DNA from: Ruegeria sp. ANG-R
Lineage (GTDB): Bacteria; Pseudomonadota; Alphaproteobacteria; Rhodobacterales; Rhodobacteraceae
Assembly (NCBI RefSeq): GCF_000813985.1
Contig: NZ_JWLJ01000007.1
Location: forward strand, 1 to 64,000
Direction: 5' to 3'
Length of the DNA stretch: 64,000 bases
Within the stretch, counting starts at the first letter, position 1. The number at the start of each line of letters is the position of its first letter. The notes under the pieces were generated by a model, which had not been told where the DNA came from, ran no database searches, and saw nothing but the letters and a program-made list of their open reading frames with translations. A program made the translations under genes and the position numbers. Below, piece by piece: positions 8,779 through 17,148 of this stretch.

Positions 8779-9576
8779 TTGAAAAAAATTTATTTATGGG
8801 TGGAGTCATTGCCTGAAATCGAAAAGCCACCAGGCGGCTCGCTGTTGTCGGTGCATGATCGTGATATCCAGGCGCTCATCAAAGAGTCGGGGGATAGCTC
8901 CATCCGAGGACGCCGGAACCGCGTTCTACTCGCGATGGCATGGTCAACCGGTTTGACCATCAGTAACTTGCTGATGCTTCAGCTCTGGCAAATGACCTAC
9001 TTCGTCCATCAAGTGGATACGTTTGGTACTTCGACGCGCTTCTGGTTTTCAGATCGTATAATTGGGCATAACTTTGGGTTCTATTTTGACCGATCCTTCG
9101 AGGCGATCGTCCCGATTCCGAAGCCTCTTCGCCCTATGACATACCGTTATTTGGAGCTTTTCGAAGATGGCTATGACCCGGAGCATTATGTGTTTCCTGT
9201 CATGCGAAAGAACGACCGAATGATGAAAACTGAGCCTCTTACAACGAGGGATGCTCACAAGATTCTGGTCGAGCTCCGAAAACCGATGGGCAGCACTGCA
9301 CAAATTGATTGGCACAAAATTCGCCAAGTCGCAGTCGCAAGAATGTTGGCATCGGGGATGTCTATACAGGAAATCCAACATCAAACGGGTTACACTGATC
9401 CCAAATCAATAAAGAACATCGCATCGACTTACGGGATGGATTGGACAAGCGATCCTTCATTTCAACCATCCGGAATAGTTGGCCTGGACTACGAGGGGTC
9501 AATAGTATCGCGAAACAAGGATTGGTATCCAGTGCACCTGTTTCCAAATCGCCCCCCGCGAAAATCATCGTCTTGA
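8779..9576 (+). CDS. degenerate tyrosine-recombinase-like protein
   Basis: The 265-aa protein follows the layout of the catalytic domain of phage integrases. RRNRVLLAMAWSTGLTISNL corresponds to the box I region, HKIRQVAVARMLASGMSIQ is the H-x-x-R box II, and QHQTGYTDPKSI is followed by STYG with a candidate tyrosine. In active enzymes box I reads TGLR-x-S-E; here the arginine position is Thr (TGLT). The Gly-His/Trp position reads GY. There is no N-terminal SAM-like core-binding domain. Strand exchange activity is therefore doubtful; it may be a decayed integrase or a protein that kept only DNA binding. The TTG start at 8779 is tentative. Confidence 0.6.
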   Translation: MKKIYLWVESLPEIEKPPGGSLLSVHDRDIQALIKESGDSSIRGRRNRVLLAMAWSTGLTISNLLMLQLWQMTYFVHQVDTFGTSTRFWFSDRIIGHNFGFYFDRSFEAIVPIPKPLRPMTYRYLELFEDGYDPEHYVFPVMRKNDRMMKTEPLTTRDAHKILVELRKPMGSTAQIDWHKIRQVAVARMLASGMSIQEIQHQTGYTDPKSIKNIASTYGMDWTSDPSFQPSGIVGLDYEGSIVSRNKDWYPVHLFPNRPPRKSSS

Positions 9577-9699
9577 ATTCGACCGGAGCATGTCGATCTC
9601 CAATCGCGTGGTGTGGGTTTATTTGGCGCACGCGATACCAGCAAAGACCCTTGCAACCCAAAGGGTCGGCGCAGGCAGAGATCTCTGCCTACGCCATTT

Positions 9700-10815
9700 T
9701 CACTCTGGTGTGCTGATCGGCTGCCATTGCATACCGAAGAGCGGCCGGATTGCCTCAACTTTGTTCTCCGAGCCTGCGGCCCGTTCCAGAATGTCCAGCA
9801 GACTCTTACTCGGTGGAGTCCCGTCCAACGCCCGGAAGGCGACAGATTGCAACCGCGGGTCAAGCTCTGCCTTGGCCTTCAACGCGAACTCTTTCCGAGC
9901 CAGCTCCCGGTGTTCAGACACGAAGGCGTCAATCTCGCCAGCCTGCACATCAACCGCCCTCATGACCTCGTCATGGTAGGATTGAACCTGCGCAGCAGCC
10001 TCGGGTGCCAGTAGTGGCAGAACATCGTCCAGCGCGCCTTTTGCAACCCAAGCCAACAGGTTCTTTTCATGCGCCAGCCCAGCCAGTGCCTTATGTCGCA
10101 GGACATAGGCATCCGCTTTGATCTTCAACCTGTGGCCGTCTTCAAACGCGATGACATAGCCCTCGACACCCTCCAGTGCTCGCGCATCCGTCCAGAACCG
10201 GTTCACGTTCGCGACACTGCCGAACTGCGCGACGATCGGAACACTGTGCCGGCTGGCGACAGCCTCCAGTTCTGCGTGCGGCATGTAGGCCCCAGACCGC
10301 ATATGCCGGATCGCCAGCAAAGTCAGCTGCGGAACGTCATAAACCAGAACCACCCGGTTCTCGGGCGAGGTGAATTCAAAGATCGGCGTGAACCCTGTCG
10401 CGATCATATCGGCGCAAAGTGCTTTGATCTCAGGCCCCGCAACAGCCCAGGCGGCCCGGGACTGGGCGGAAATGCCCATCCGGGTCATGAACACCATCTC
10501 ACCCCCGACAATCGCCGGGTGGATCATCGAGCCGTCCAGCTTATCCAGAACCGCATGAGATGCATCCCACGGCTCTTCCTGCACCGGGCGCTTTTCACCC
10601 AGATTGAAGAACTTGTGGAACGGCCGAGCGATCAGCCTGCCGTAGGGGTCAAATTTCAACCCTCGGCATTCCCGCGCCAACGCGCTGTCGAACGTGTTGT
10701 CCAGCGTGTAGAGGTAGTTGATCACCGAGTATCCATCGTGGTCGAAATGAAAGATCCCGGTGTCGGGGACAATGTGCGGGAGGACGTCCTCCAGCGTTTC
10801 GATGATATGGTCCAT
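9700..10815 (-). CDS. T4 Rnl1-type ATP-dependent RNA ligase
   Basis: The 371-aa protein shows the nucleotidyltransferase motifs in order. Motif I is KLDGS with the adenylated lysine at 92, preceded by ARECRGLKFD as in Rnl1. FEFTSPENR with Glu147 is motif IIIa, EGYVI with Glu218 is motif IV, and LKIKAD with Lys231/Lys233 is motif V. The C-terminal ~120 residues are helical. Such ligases seal 5'-phosphate and 3'-OH RNA ends, classically to repair tRNAs cut by host nucleases during phage infection. No Pnkp-type end-healing enzyme or anticodon nuclease is adjacent. An intrinsic terminator sits directly in front of its ribosome-binding site (CTGGAGC), so expression may be controlled by read-through. 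Length is normal and no lesion was seen. Confidence 0.88.
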   Translation of the reverse strand: MDHIIETLEDVLPHIVPDTGIFHFDHDGYSVINYLYTLDNTFDSALARECRGLKFDPYGRLIARPFHKFFNLGEKRPVQEEPWDASHAVLDKLDGSMIHPAIVGGEMVFMTRMGISAQSRAAWAVAGPEIKALCADMIATGFTPIFEFTSPENRVVLVYDVPQLTLLAIRHMRSGAYMPHAELEAVASRHSVPIVAQFGSVANVNRFWTDARALEGVEGYVIAFEDGHRLKIKADAYVLRHKALAGLAHEKNLLAWVAKGALDDVLPLLAPEAAAQVQSYHDEVMRAVDVQAGEIDAFVSEHRELARKEFALKAKAELDPRLQSVAFRALDGTPPSKSLLDILERAAGSENKVEAIRPLFGMQWQPISTPE

Positions 10816-10827
10816 GTCTATGCTCCA

Positions 10828-10860
10828 GAAAAAGAAAAAGCCGCCTCGGGAAGAGACGGC
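10828..10860 (-). terminator. intrinsic terminator abutting the RNA ligase ribosome-binding site
   Basis: Read leftward, GCCGTCTC-TTCCC-GAGGCGGC (10860-10840, one G-T pair) is followed by TTTTTCTTTTT (10839-10829). The U-tract ends about 13 nt before the RNA ligase start codon. It may stop transcripts from the upstream gene on the same strand or act as an attenuator. Confidence 0.65.
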
Positions 10861-11382
10861 CTGGTTCGAACAATATTGGTAGAGTTAGATCACTCGGGTC
10901 TTAATCCACCTGTCGAAAAGAAGCCGCCACAAAACACTGCGTCGCGATCATCCGCGCACAGTTCTTGTGGTATGTATGAGTTTACGAAAGTCATCTTGGC
11001 TTCTCCTAGTCGGGCGTCTATCGCGTCGGGAGTGATTTGGTCAAGAAATTTGTGGGTTTTATGTCAGTTACCAAATCTGCGGCACTTTTTTCAGACCTGC
11101 AGCAAGCTGCCGTCAGCGCCGTTCCTTAGCCACTTAGGTTCAGCCCATTCTAAGTTTCGCATATTGGGCGTGCTCTCAAAGTCCTGTGACTAGAAATGTT
11201 GGAAGAACGTCGGATACCAAAGAGTATCAGGGGCGCGATGCGAAGTTGAAACTTCGATACAACGCAGCAACTTCAAGATGTCTTCGTCCGAACTTCGCTT
11301 CCTAGCGATGTCAGTTCCCATACTCGCGACCAGTGTAATTGCACAGTTTTAGGGGCTAGGAAAACATCAACAGCATCTTAGG
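10861..11382. other. intergenic gap without recognised gene
   Basis: Roughly 520 bp between the RNA ligase and the next minus-strand gene. Short rightward frames here overlap the ligase in antisense and look like chance. It should contain the ligase promoter, which I could not pin down. Confidence 0.4.
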
Positions 11383-12546
11383 TCATGGCAATGTCGCACT
11401 CCAGTTTCTAACTGCCTCAATCAAAGTCTGAAACTTGCTTGGATTGAGAACAAAGTAACCACCAGTCGCAGGAATGCTCCACTTGATCGTCGTATCAATT
11501 GCCAAATCAACCTTCTGCCCCACCCAATTCAGACAGGAGTGCAAAGCTTCTGTAAGCTTCTTCAATGCAGACAAAACTAGTGACTTGTCCGGCGCTTCAG
11601 CCTCGGCTTGTTCGGCGATTTCATCGACCGCCGCCCAAATGATTGTATAGTTTTCTTGTACGGAAGAAGGCCGTTCAATTTCTTCGGGCGGGTTGTTTCC
11701 GCCAATCCCTAGACGACTGTTAGAGAACACTGCGGCCCGGTCTTTCTCAAGCTCAGATAATAATTGGCTTACAGAAAACAAAGCCTCGATTTTCTCTATC
11801 TCTCGAGCCACGTGTGCGGCCCCCGATTTCCAATCTTGATCAGATAGCGACGAAGCAATCATACCGCTTAGTTCCCATGGCATTGGCTTGCCATCGTGGA
11901 TTGCCCTGAACCACCTTAGCCAAAACCCCCATACGACTTTGTCAGAATCAAAAAAATCATCGAGGTTCGAGTAGTCAGCCAAAGCACAACTTGGGCGTCC
12001 ATTAGCGCCCCATAGCGGAGGCCACTCTCTTAAAGCTGTTGCGTCTGATTTGGCTAGTTCGGTTGCATTTTCAGCACCGGCTAACCAAGCCAACTCCCAG
12101 AAACCTCCTCCATATTCCACCGAAAAGTCCGGTTCTCTGAAACCAACTGCCCAAGCTAGAGCATTGCTAATTACATTCTCGGCAACTTCCCTCCTGAGAG
12201 AACCTGGCGGTGGTTGTTCATCTCCGTATAAAATTTGTTTTTGATTCGGATGCGATGACGCAAAAAACAACTGATCATTGTGAATCTGTTGGGCCGAACC
12301 TGCGTAGCTCACACCACCAAACGCGAAGCGAGCGGCTCTCCTCGCGACGTCCAAATCGAAGCTAGCTACGGAAGCAATGAGCAGGTGGTGCAACAACCTA
12401 AGAGCGTTTTCTTGATCAAAAGGCGCTTCCCCAATTGCTGCAGGAAATGACCTTAGAGCCATACGTGCAACAAACCGAACACGAGTTTTTCGATCTTGTT
12501 TTGATAGCCAAGATCTAGCGCTCTCATCGTCAAAAATCTCAATCAA
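11383..12546 (-). CDS. hypothetical protein with an IGGNNPPEE motif
   Basis: I do not recognise a family for this 387-aa protein. The first ~270 residues are soluble and mixed helical. A GIGGNNPPEEIE segment near residue 285 is a short linear motif that I recall from many unrelated alphaproteobacterial accessory proteins. The C-terminal ~80 residues are helical with a weakly hydrophobic end (LNWVGQKVDLAIDTTIKW). The start is TTG at 12546 with AGGAATG upstream. It follows the DUF4062-HEAT gene on the same strand with a 103-bp gap, so the two may be co-transcribed. A defence role is possible from context only. Confidence 0.6.
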   Translation of the reverse strand: MIEIFDDESARSWLSKQDRKTRVRFVARMALRSFPAAIGEAPFDQENALRLLHHLLIASVASFDLDVARRAARFAFGGVSYAGSAQQIHNDQLFFASSHPNQKQILYGDEQPPPGSLRREVAENVISNALAWAVGFREPDFSVEYGGGFWELAWLAGAENATELAKSDATALREWPPLWGANGRPSCALADYSNLDDFFDSDKVVWGFWLRWFRAIHDGKPMPWELSGMIASSLSDQDWKSGAAHVAREIEKIEALFSVSQLLSELEKDRAAVFSNSRLGIGGNNPPEEIERPSSVQENYTIIWAAVDEIAEQAEAEAPDKSLVLSALKKLTEALHSCLNWVGQKVDLAIDTTIKWSIPATGGYFVLNPSKFQTLIEAVRNWSATLP

Positions 12547-12649
12547 AACGCATTCCTATTAAAAACCTCGACAGACCTGATGCCGTTTACGCTTGCTGTC
12601 TCTCCCCAGAAGTGCGGCAGTATTTTAACGTTTTCGAGAACGAGAGAAG

Positions 12650-15106
12650 TCAGCGTTTTGCTAGTTCTCTAGAAGCAACCTCTTTGCATAACTTCCTCGG
12701 CAGAGATGCACCAAGATCAAGCCAGTGAATGCTATTGTAGAACCGATAGTTATCATGGTCGATATAGCTTTCCAGCAAGTCGCTTACTCGAGATTTAGGA
12801 AGAGCTTGAACACATCTCAACGCCACGATTGCCCTGCAGTCTGTGTTGTCGTGAGCAAGTTCACGGAGCAAAACTTCATTTGAAAAAGACACAAGAGTTG
12901 TTTTTGGAATCTGTTTCAACAGACAAACTCGAATGCGCGCATCCAGTTGCAAGTTCAACAAGTCAACGACTCTGTTCTTTCCCACTGAGAGTAAAGCTGC
13001 AGCTCTCTCCTGTGCAAAGTAAATCGTCGGGATCGCCAGCGCATTTCTATTGTCCAGATTTTTTTGCCCTAGTTCCAGAATGCGCTCAACATCTTGCCAT
13101 TCTCCGAAACGAGCGATGAAGCGAAAAATGCTTTCGTCTGTCTCGACGTCCAAAGTATCCATGCATTGTCTGACTAGGTTCAGATCTTCAAGTCTACTCA
13201 AGTGACATAGTGACTGGAGAGCCGCGTTACACAGGCTCTTTTTGTAAGAGGGAATAAGCTGATCCAACAGATCCAGCGTTTTTTGATCCGAGGCGTGTCG
13301 CTCCCTGAAGCCAAATGTCGACGCCTCAAAGTATCCCTCAAAACTGTCTTCGAGGCCTTCTCTAATTTTGGAAACCGCTCTGCCACCATGTCGGCGAAAT
13401 AGCGTTTCCAGGCACTTGTATTGAAGAGCATCTTTTTCCGCACGCTCCAACAACTCCGACGGGGAAAGCTCTGCGCGTCGATTGGCACGGTATCGCTCCA
13501 GTTGTGTAGCGTCAGGTCCGCCTTTTGACACGCCAAGTAGACTATAGCGGCTAGGCCTTTGAACCTTTAGCGCTTTTTCCAATACATCGTCGTTTAACTC
13601 TTTTCCTAAACTGCAGAGTGCTTCCGCAGCGATAAGTCGAATCTCAACATTATCGTCTGTCAAAAGACTGTTGGCACTACCCTCATCAATCCCTCCACGC
13701 TCATGTAGGATCTTGGCTGCTCCGATTCTTATTGCATCCGATTTGGCCGATAGACATGACCTGAGGGTGTCGGTGGTAATTGATTGCGGATTTGCCAAAA
13801 GCCTCGACGCTAGCTCACCTTCAACGCCAGAAATTTGGAGTTCACAGATACGCCTAAGTGCGTCTTCAACACTTCGCCGCGCTATTATCTCGACAATAGC
13901 TATATCTACTTTTGACTTTTTGTACGGCGGAAGCTCGCCACACATTTCCTCGATCAAGGCGATATCTTCCTCAACGCCGTTGGTTCCGAGAAAAGAAACC
14001 ACTGCATCTAAGACTCGCGTATCTGTATTCTCCGAGAGCCAGTCTGCAAGAACACCGGCTTTATTGAAGTAACTGTCATGGGTGGGCAGCGGAGAACCTA
14101 AACTCTGCAGTACTTTGATTGCCCCGACTTGTTCTGTATCGGTCCCAACGGTAGCTAGTATCCGAAGCCGGTAGAAGTAATCCCACCCCATGTCGTTCTT
14201 TGCCACCCAACGCCAGAGCGGGACGTTTTGGTGCTCAAAACCGGCTACGCCACAGTCTATCAGTGCCGTAAACTCCTGATCTGAAAGTTCGGCATTCCTG
14301 TAATACCTAAACACGAGATTTGCATCATGTGTACCTAGGTGCGTGTCATCATTTCCCGAGCGGGAAACTGAAACAGCGATCAAGCGAAGTCGGGCGATTT
14401 CGCTGGGTTCTGTAGCATCCCAATCCGCCGATCTGCCGAGAATTTTGGACAAAAAGTCTTTTGCTCCTTCGTCGAGCAGACCAGAAGCGTTAGTGGGTGA
14501 CCTTTCACTCCCGCTTTCGGCAAGTGGAGGTCGATCTTCTTCCTCGTCATCATGTTCAGAAACAGCTCGAGCAGTAAATTCCCTCCACCCAATTTCCATC
14601 AATTTGGCTCGGGCGGCATCTTTAAATGAGTCTATGTCACCAAAATCCCGAAAAAAGACTTTCTTCTCGTCGATGCATTTCTGCCGAAAATCCAAGACCC
14701 TTTTTATCTCCGGTCCAGGTTCCATTCCGGAAGGCACATCGACATTCTTGAAGAAAAGGGCCATATCCTTCATCAGCCCTGCTTCTATTCGCTTGGTAGA
14801 ACGGCAGTATTCTTCCTCAAATCCAGAGGTATACCCATTGGGGTCATTTGACGGTCGTGATCCCCATTTGTCCCACATAACGCCGATGAAGTAGTCGCAG
14901 CGGTCAAGGTCTTCGTTGATTTTATCTTGAGCACGCTGATAGCCAGGAATTGCTTCCTCCCAGCCCATGAGCTTAAAAAGTGAGCCCCAATGATCAGAGT
15001 TATGTTGGTTAACTTCTTTGACTACTGCGTGTGCCGCTTCACGCTCTTTGTCTAATCCGCCTGGAGATCCGATGAAGACGCGGATAAGCCGTAAATTTTC
15101 CTGCAA
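12650..15106 (-). CDS. DUF4062 (TIR-like) domain fused to HEAT-type repeats
   Basis: The 818-aa protein starts with IRVFIGSPGGLDKEREA, the first strand of DUF4062. That domain is a Rossmann-like fold related to TIR and often found at the N-terminus of NTPase or repeat proteins in defence loci. The domain continues through DRCDYFIGVMWDKWGSRP to about residue 170. An acidic linker follows (about 180-215). Residues 220-818 are regularly spaced leucine-rich helices of HEAT or armadillo type. No NTPase motif was seen. One reading is a nucleotide- or protein-sensing effector with a repeat scaffold for target recognition; this is inference. The start is a TTG preceded by GAGGGA. The downstream gene on the same strand is unknown. 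Confidence 0.75.
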   Translation of the reverse strand: MQENLRLIRVFIGSPGGLDKEREAAHAVVKEVNQHNSDHWGSLFKLMGWEEAIPGYQRAQDKINEDLDRCDYFIGVMWDKWGSRPSNDPNGYTSGFEEEYCRSTKRIEAGLMKDMALFFKNVDVPSGMEPGPEIKRVLDFRQKCIDEKKVFFRDFGDIDSFKDAARAKLMEIGWREFTARAVSEHDDEEEDRPPLAESGSERSPTNASGLLDEGAKDFLSKILGRSADWDATEPSEIARLRLIAVSVSRSGNDDTHLGTHDANLVFRYYRNAELSDQEFTALIDCGVAGFEHQNVPLWRWVAKNDMGWDYFYRLRILATVGTDTEQVGAIKVLQSLGSPLPTHDSYFNKAGVLADWLSENTDTRVLDAVVSFLGTNGVEEDIALIEEMCGELPPYKKSKVDIAIVEIIARRSVEDALRRICELQISGVEGELASRLLANPQSITTDTLRSCLSAKSDAIRIGAAKILHERGGIDEGSANSLLTDDNVEIRLIAAEALCSLGKELNDDVLEKALKVQRPSRYSLLGVSKGGPDATQLERYRANRRAELSPSELLERAEKDALQYKCLETLFRRHGGRAVSKIREGLEDSFEGYFEASTFGFRERHASDQKTLDLLDQLIPSYKKSLCNAALQSLCHLSRLEDLNLVRQCMDTLDVETDESIFRFIARFGEWQDVERILELGQKNLDNRNALAIPTIYFAQERAAALLSVGKNRVVDLLNLQLDARIRVCLLKQIPKTTLVSFSNEVLLRELAHDNTDCRAIVALRCVQALPKSRVSDLLESYIDHDNYRFYNSIHWLDLGASLPRKLCKEVASRELAKR

Positions 15107-15443
15107 AACAGTCCCTCAAATTCTTTGCTCGAAGGATAAACAATTGCTTAGGTTGTTTCTAGCCATTGCCGTCACTAACGAATGCTTGATTGGCGGCCCG
15201 GGTTCCATTTTAAAACTGACTACTGATCAACAAGGCCACCTTGCTTTTCCCAAGGCAGAGGCTGGTCCACATCTCGGAAACCACAGTGCTTCTTGGCGAA
15301 CGCCAGCTTAGGCTTGCCGCTCGTCGACGGCTCCTGCAGCATCCATATAGCTCGGGAGCGATTGCAGAGGGCTCACAGCGGAAGTTGCAGAAGGTAGTAA
15401 CAGCACAGTTATTTACCACTGCTAACAAACAAGCAGAAGGGTG
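15107..15443. other. gap where IS66 tnpC would be expected
   Basis: In an intact IS66 element tnpC would start soon after tnpB at about this point. I see no transposase coding here and no clear insertion signature, so the element was probably cut or rearranged immediately after tnpB. Confidence 0.4.
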
Positions 15444-15794
15444 TTATGCAGCTACTGGGCGACGGGTGTATCGCGGTGTAACACGCTTCCAATCCAGCCC
15501 TTCGAACAGGGCTTCAAACTGCGATTTGTTGAGACTGATGACGCCGTCTTGTATCCGCGGCCACTCAAAACCCCTACCTTCTATTCGCTTATAGGTCATC
15601 ACTAGACCAGTTCCATCCCAGACGATGAGTTTGAGCCGATCAGACCGCTTGGAACGAAAAATGAATATAGCGCCGCTGAATGGGTCGAGGTCAAACTCGT
15701 TCATGACAATAGATGCCAAACCGTCCATACCTTTCCTGAAATCGACCGGCTTAGTCGCGACATAGAACTTGAAGTTCCCTGCTGGAGCGATCAT
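15444..15794 (-). mobile_element. tnpB: IS66 accessory protein TnpB
   Basis: The 116-aa protein has the hallmark sequence of the IS66 Orf2 family: a YVATKPVDFRKGMDGLA start, DPFSGAIFIFRSKRSDRLK and LVWDGTGLVMTYKR-like blocks. Length is normal for the family. Its start overlaps the end of tnpA by an ATGA, as is usual. The matching tnpC is missing downstream. Confidence 0.95.
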
Positions 15795-16228
15795 GGGTTA
15801 CCCTCAAACGACTTGATCAGAGCAGTGAGTTGATCGAGTGGATAATTTGAAGGAAGCAGAACCTCACAGGCGCCACGTTTGAAGATGATGTGTGCTGGTG
15901 TATCTGGCGCGGGCTCTTCGATGGCATCAATCTTGATCTCTGCAAAGACAGGTTGAGATTTTGTTTTAAGAGTGGAGTGCGGCCCTGACGCTTTCCGATC
16001 GGCGTCTTTCTTCCATTCGGAGGCAGTTCCATTTGAGATACCACATGTCTTTGCGACATCGCGAGCTGATAGACGTCCGGACCTCATGCGCTGACCCATT
16101 TCATTTTTGAATTTCCTAGGCCACAGTCGACGACCATCCTTCCCCACGGGGATAGAATACCCATAGGCATGGAAGACTTTTGCAATTTTCTGATCACTTG
16201 CGAGCTCACCTAACATACGAGAATTCAT
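15791..16228 (-). mobile_element. tnpA: IS66 TnpA
   Basis: The 145-aa protein has a helix-turn-helix (SARDVAKTCGISNGTASEWK) in the N-terminal half and the conserved IS66 Orf1 tail with GACEVLLPSNYPLDQLTALI, where the protein normally pairs with TnpB. Coding is intact and overlaps tnpB by four bases. A GTAAGCG terminal motif lies about 80 bp upstream of its start at 16307-16313. Confidence 0.92.
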
Positions 16229-16306
16229 GATGCCTGTATCCTTTTGAATGCATCATAAGCTTCTAGGTGTCGGTTGATCAGGTGTTATGTCGGGGGTCGG
16301 ATGCAA

Positions 16307-16313
16307 CGCTTAC
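16307..16313 (-). repeat. IS66 terminal inverted-repeat end (tnpA side)
   Basis: Read leftward the element begins GTAAGCG, the conserved tip of IS66 terminal repeats, at the expected distance upstream of tnpA. I found no partner at the tnpC side. A second GTAAGCG lies at 16335-16329, inside or at the edge of the next gene. Confidence 0.6.
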
Positions 16314-16331
16314 GGAACAGTCTCAGAGCGC

Positions 16332-16595
16332 TTACGACAAAGCATCAGTGCAGGCATCAACGCAATCTTCATCAATCGAGTTGTCTGACGTCGAACTGTA
16401 GCTGCGGGCAGGTTTTTTGATGGTTTGGTGATATTTGGGCTTTGTATCAGCGTGGGTGCGGGTTTGTGAAACCGCTGAGCGAACATCATGCGCATTGTTG
16501 CGCTGGCCGTGGTCACGCAATGGGCCAGCCATGGACATTCCAGCACTTGCGGAAATCGCGAGAGCGGCCGCGAATGGGATCATAAACTTTTTCAT
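16332..16595 (-). CDS. small exported protein, array member 1
   Basis: The 87-aa protein starts with a clean signal peptide (MKKFMIPFAAALAISASAG, predicted cut after SMA). A histidine-rich segment follows, then HDVRSAVSQT, which is almost identical to HDVRSSISQT in the member at 18517-18933. The C-terminus has two cysteines (DCVDACTDA). I chose the start at 16595 because the ribosome site GGAGCC and the MKK start match the other members. It lies 71 bp downstream of the next member on the same strand and may share its transcript. Its function is unknown; export to the periplasm or outside is expected. The second IS66-like end motif at 16329-16335 abuts its stop codon. Confidence 0.7.
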   Translation of the reverse strand: MKKFMIPFAAALAISASAGMSMAGPLRDHGQRNNAHDVRSAVSQTRTHADTKPKYHQTIKKPARSYSSTSDNSIDEDCVDACTDALS

Positions 16596-16666
16596 TTGTT
16601 GGCTCCTTTCAATAGTGCACATTCGACGCTGCCGGTTTTTAAGGCGATGGAAAAGCGTCCCGTGAA

Positions 16667-16990
16667 TCAATAGCAGGGCGAGTACTTGCTGTGATGGTCA
16701 TGAGGAGGAATCTCGGAGCATATTGAGTTTCCCAAGCTCAAACCCGGTTCAAACTCCCTGTTGATAACCGCCTCAGGGGTTTCCTTAGCTGTGCTCCAGC
16801 TTGTGCTGCCCATCCCGGTCGCGGGCAACCTGTTCCCGACGTTGTTATGTAACTCAACATGCTTACTCAGGTTAGGATAAGACAATTCGTCAGCGAATGC
16901 TCCGTGGCCTATCGCCGGGCGGGCCATGGATGTTCCGGCGCTCAGAATAAGGGTGAATGCTGTGACAGATGTAATCAGTATCTTTTTCAT
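16667..16990 (-). CDS. small exported protein, array member 2
   Basis: The 107-aa protein has a signal peptide (MKKILITSVTAFTLILSAG, cut near SMA) that closely matches those of members 3 and 4. The mature part is unrelated to theirs. It is about 85 residues long, polar, with a C-terminal SICSEIPPHDHHSKYSPCY segment that has two Cys and three His, which might bind metal. A conserved ~86-bp upstream module (17024-17111) precedes it, as for members 3 and 4. The product is not assignable to a family. Confidence 0.65.
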   Translation of the reverse strand: MKKILITSVTAFTLILSAGTSMARPAIGHGAFADELSYPNLSKHVELHNNVGNRLPATGMGSTSWSTAKETPEAVINREFEPGLSLGNSICSEIPPHDHHSKYSPCY

Positions 16991-17023
16991 TGTCTAATCC
17001 CTTTCGGTTGTACGTTTTTGTAA

Positions 17024-17111
17024 CGCTGTGTGTGAAACCAATCTGGCAATCTGCAGCTCTGATTTATTGCGCTGAATCGTCAAGGTTTTGAGAAAAGACA
17101 CCAAGCTGACG
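17024..17111 (-). promoter_or_regulatory. conserved upstream module, copy B
   Basis: This is one of three copies of an ~86-bp block, each ahead of an exported-protein gene. Read leftward it contains CTCAAAACCTTGAC, CAGCGCAAT and AGATTGCCAGATTG, then CACACACAGCG just before the leader. TTGAC may be a -35 element; the rest looks like binding sites for a shared regulator. Part of the leader beyond it (CCGAAAGGG) is also shared. Confidence 0.7.
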
Positions 17112-17148
17112 CCTGCCCCCCTTGGATACAGATCAAACGCAATAGACT

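Noticed and set aside
10069..11193. Long plus-strand open frame opposite the RNA ligase
   Set aside because: It is antisense to a gene with clear motifs, rich in Arg/Pro/His, and has no domain.
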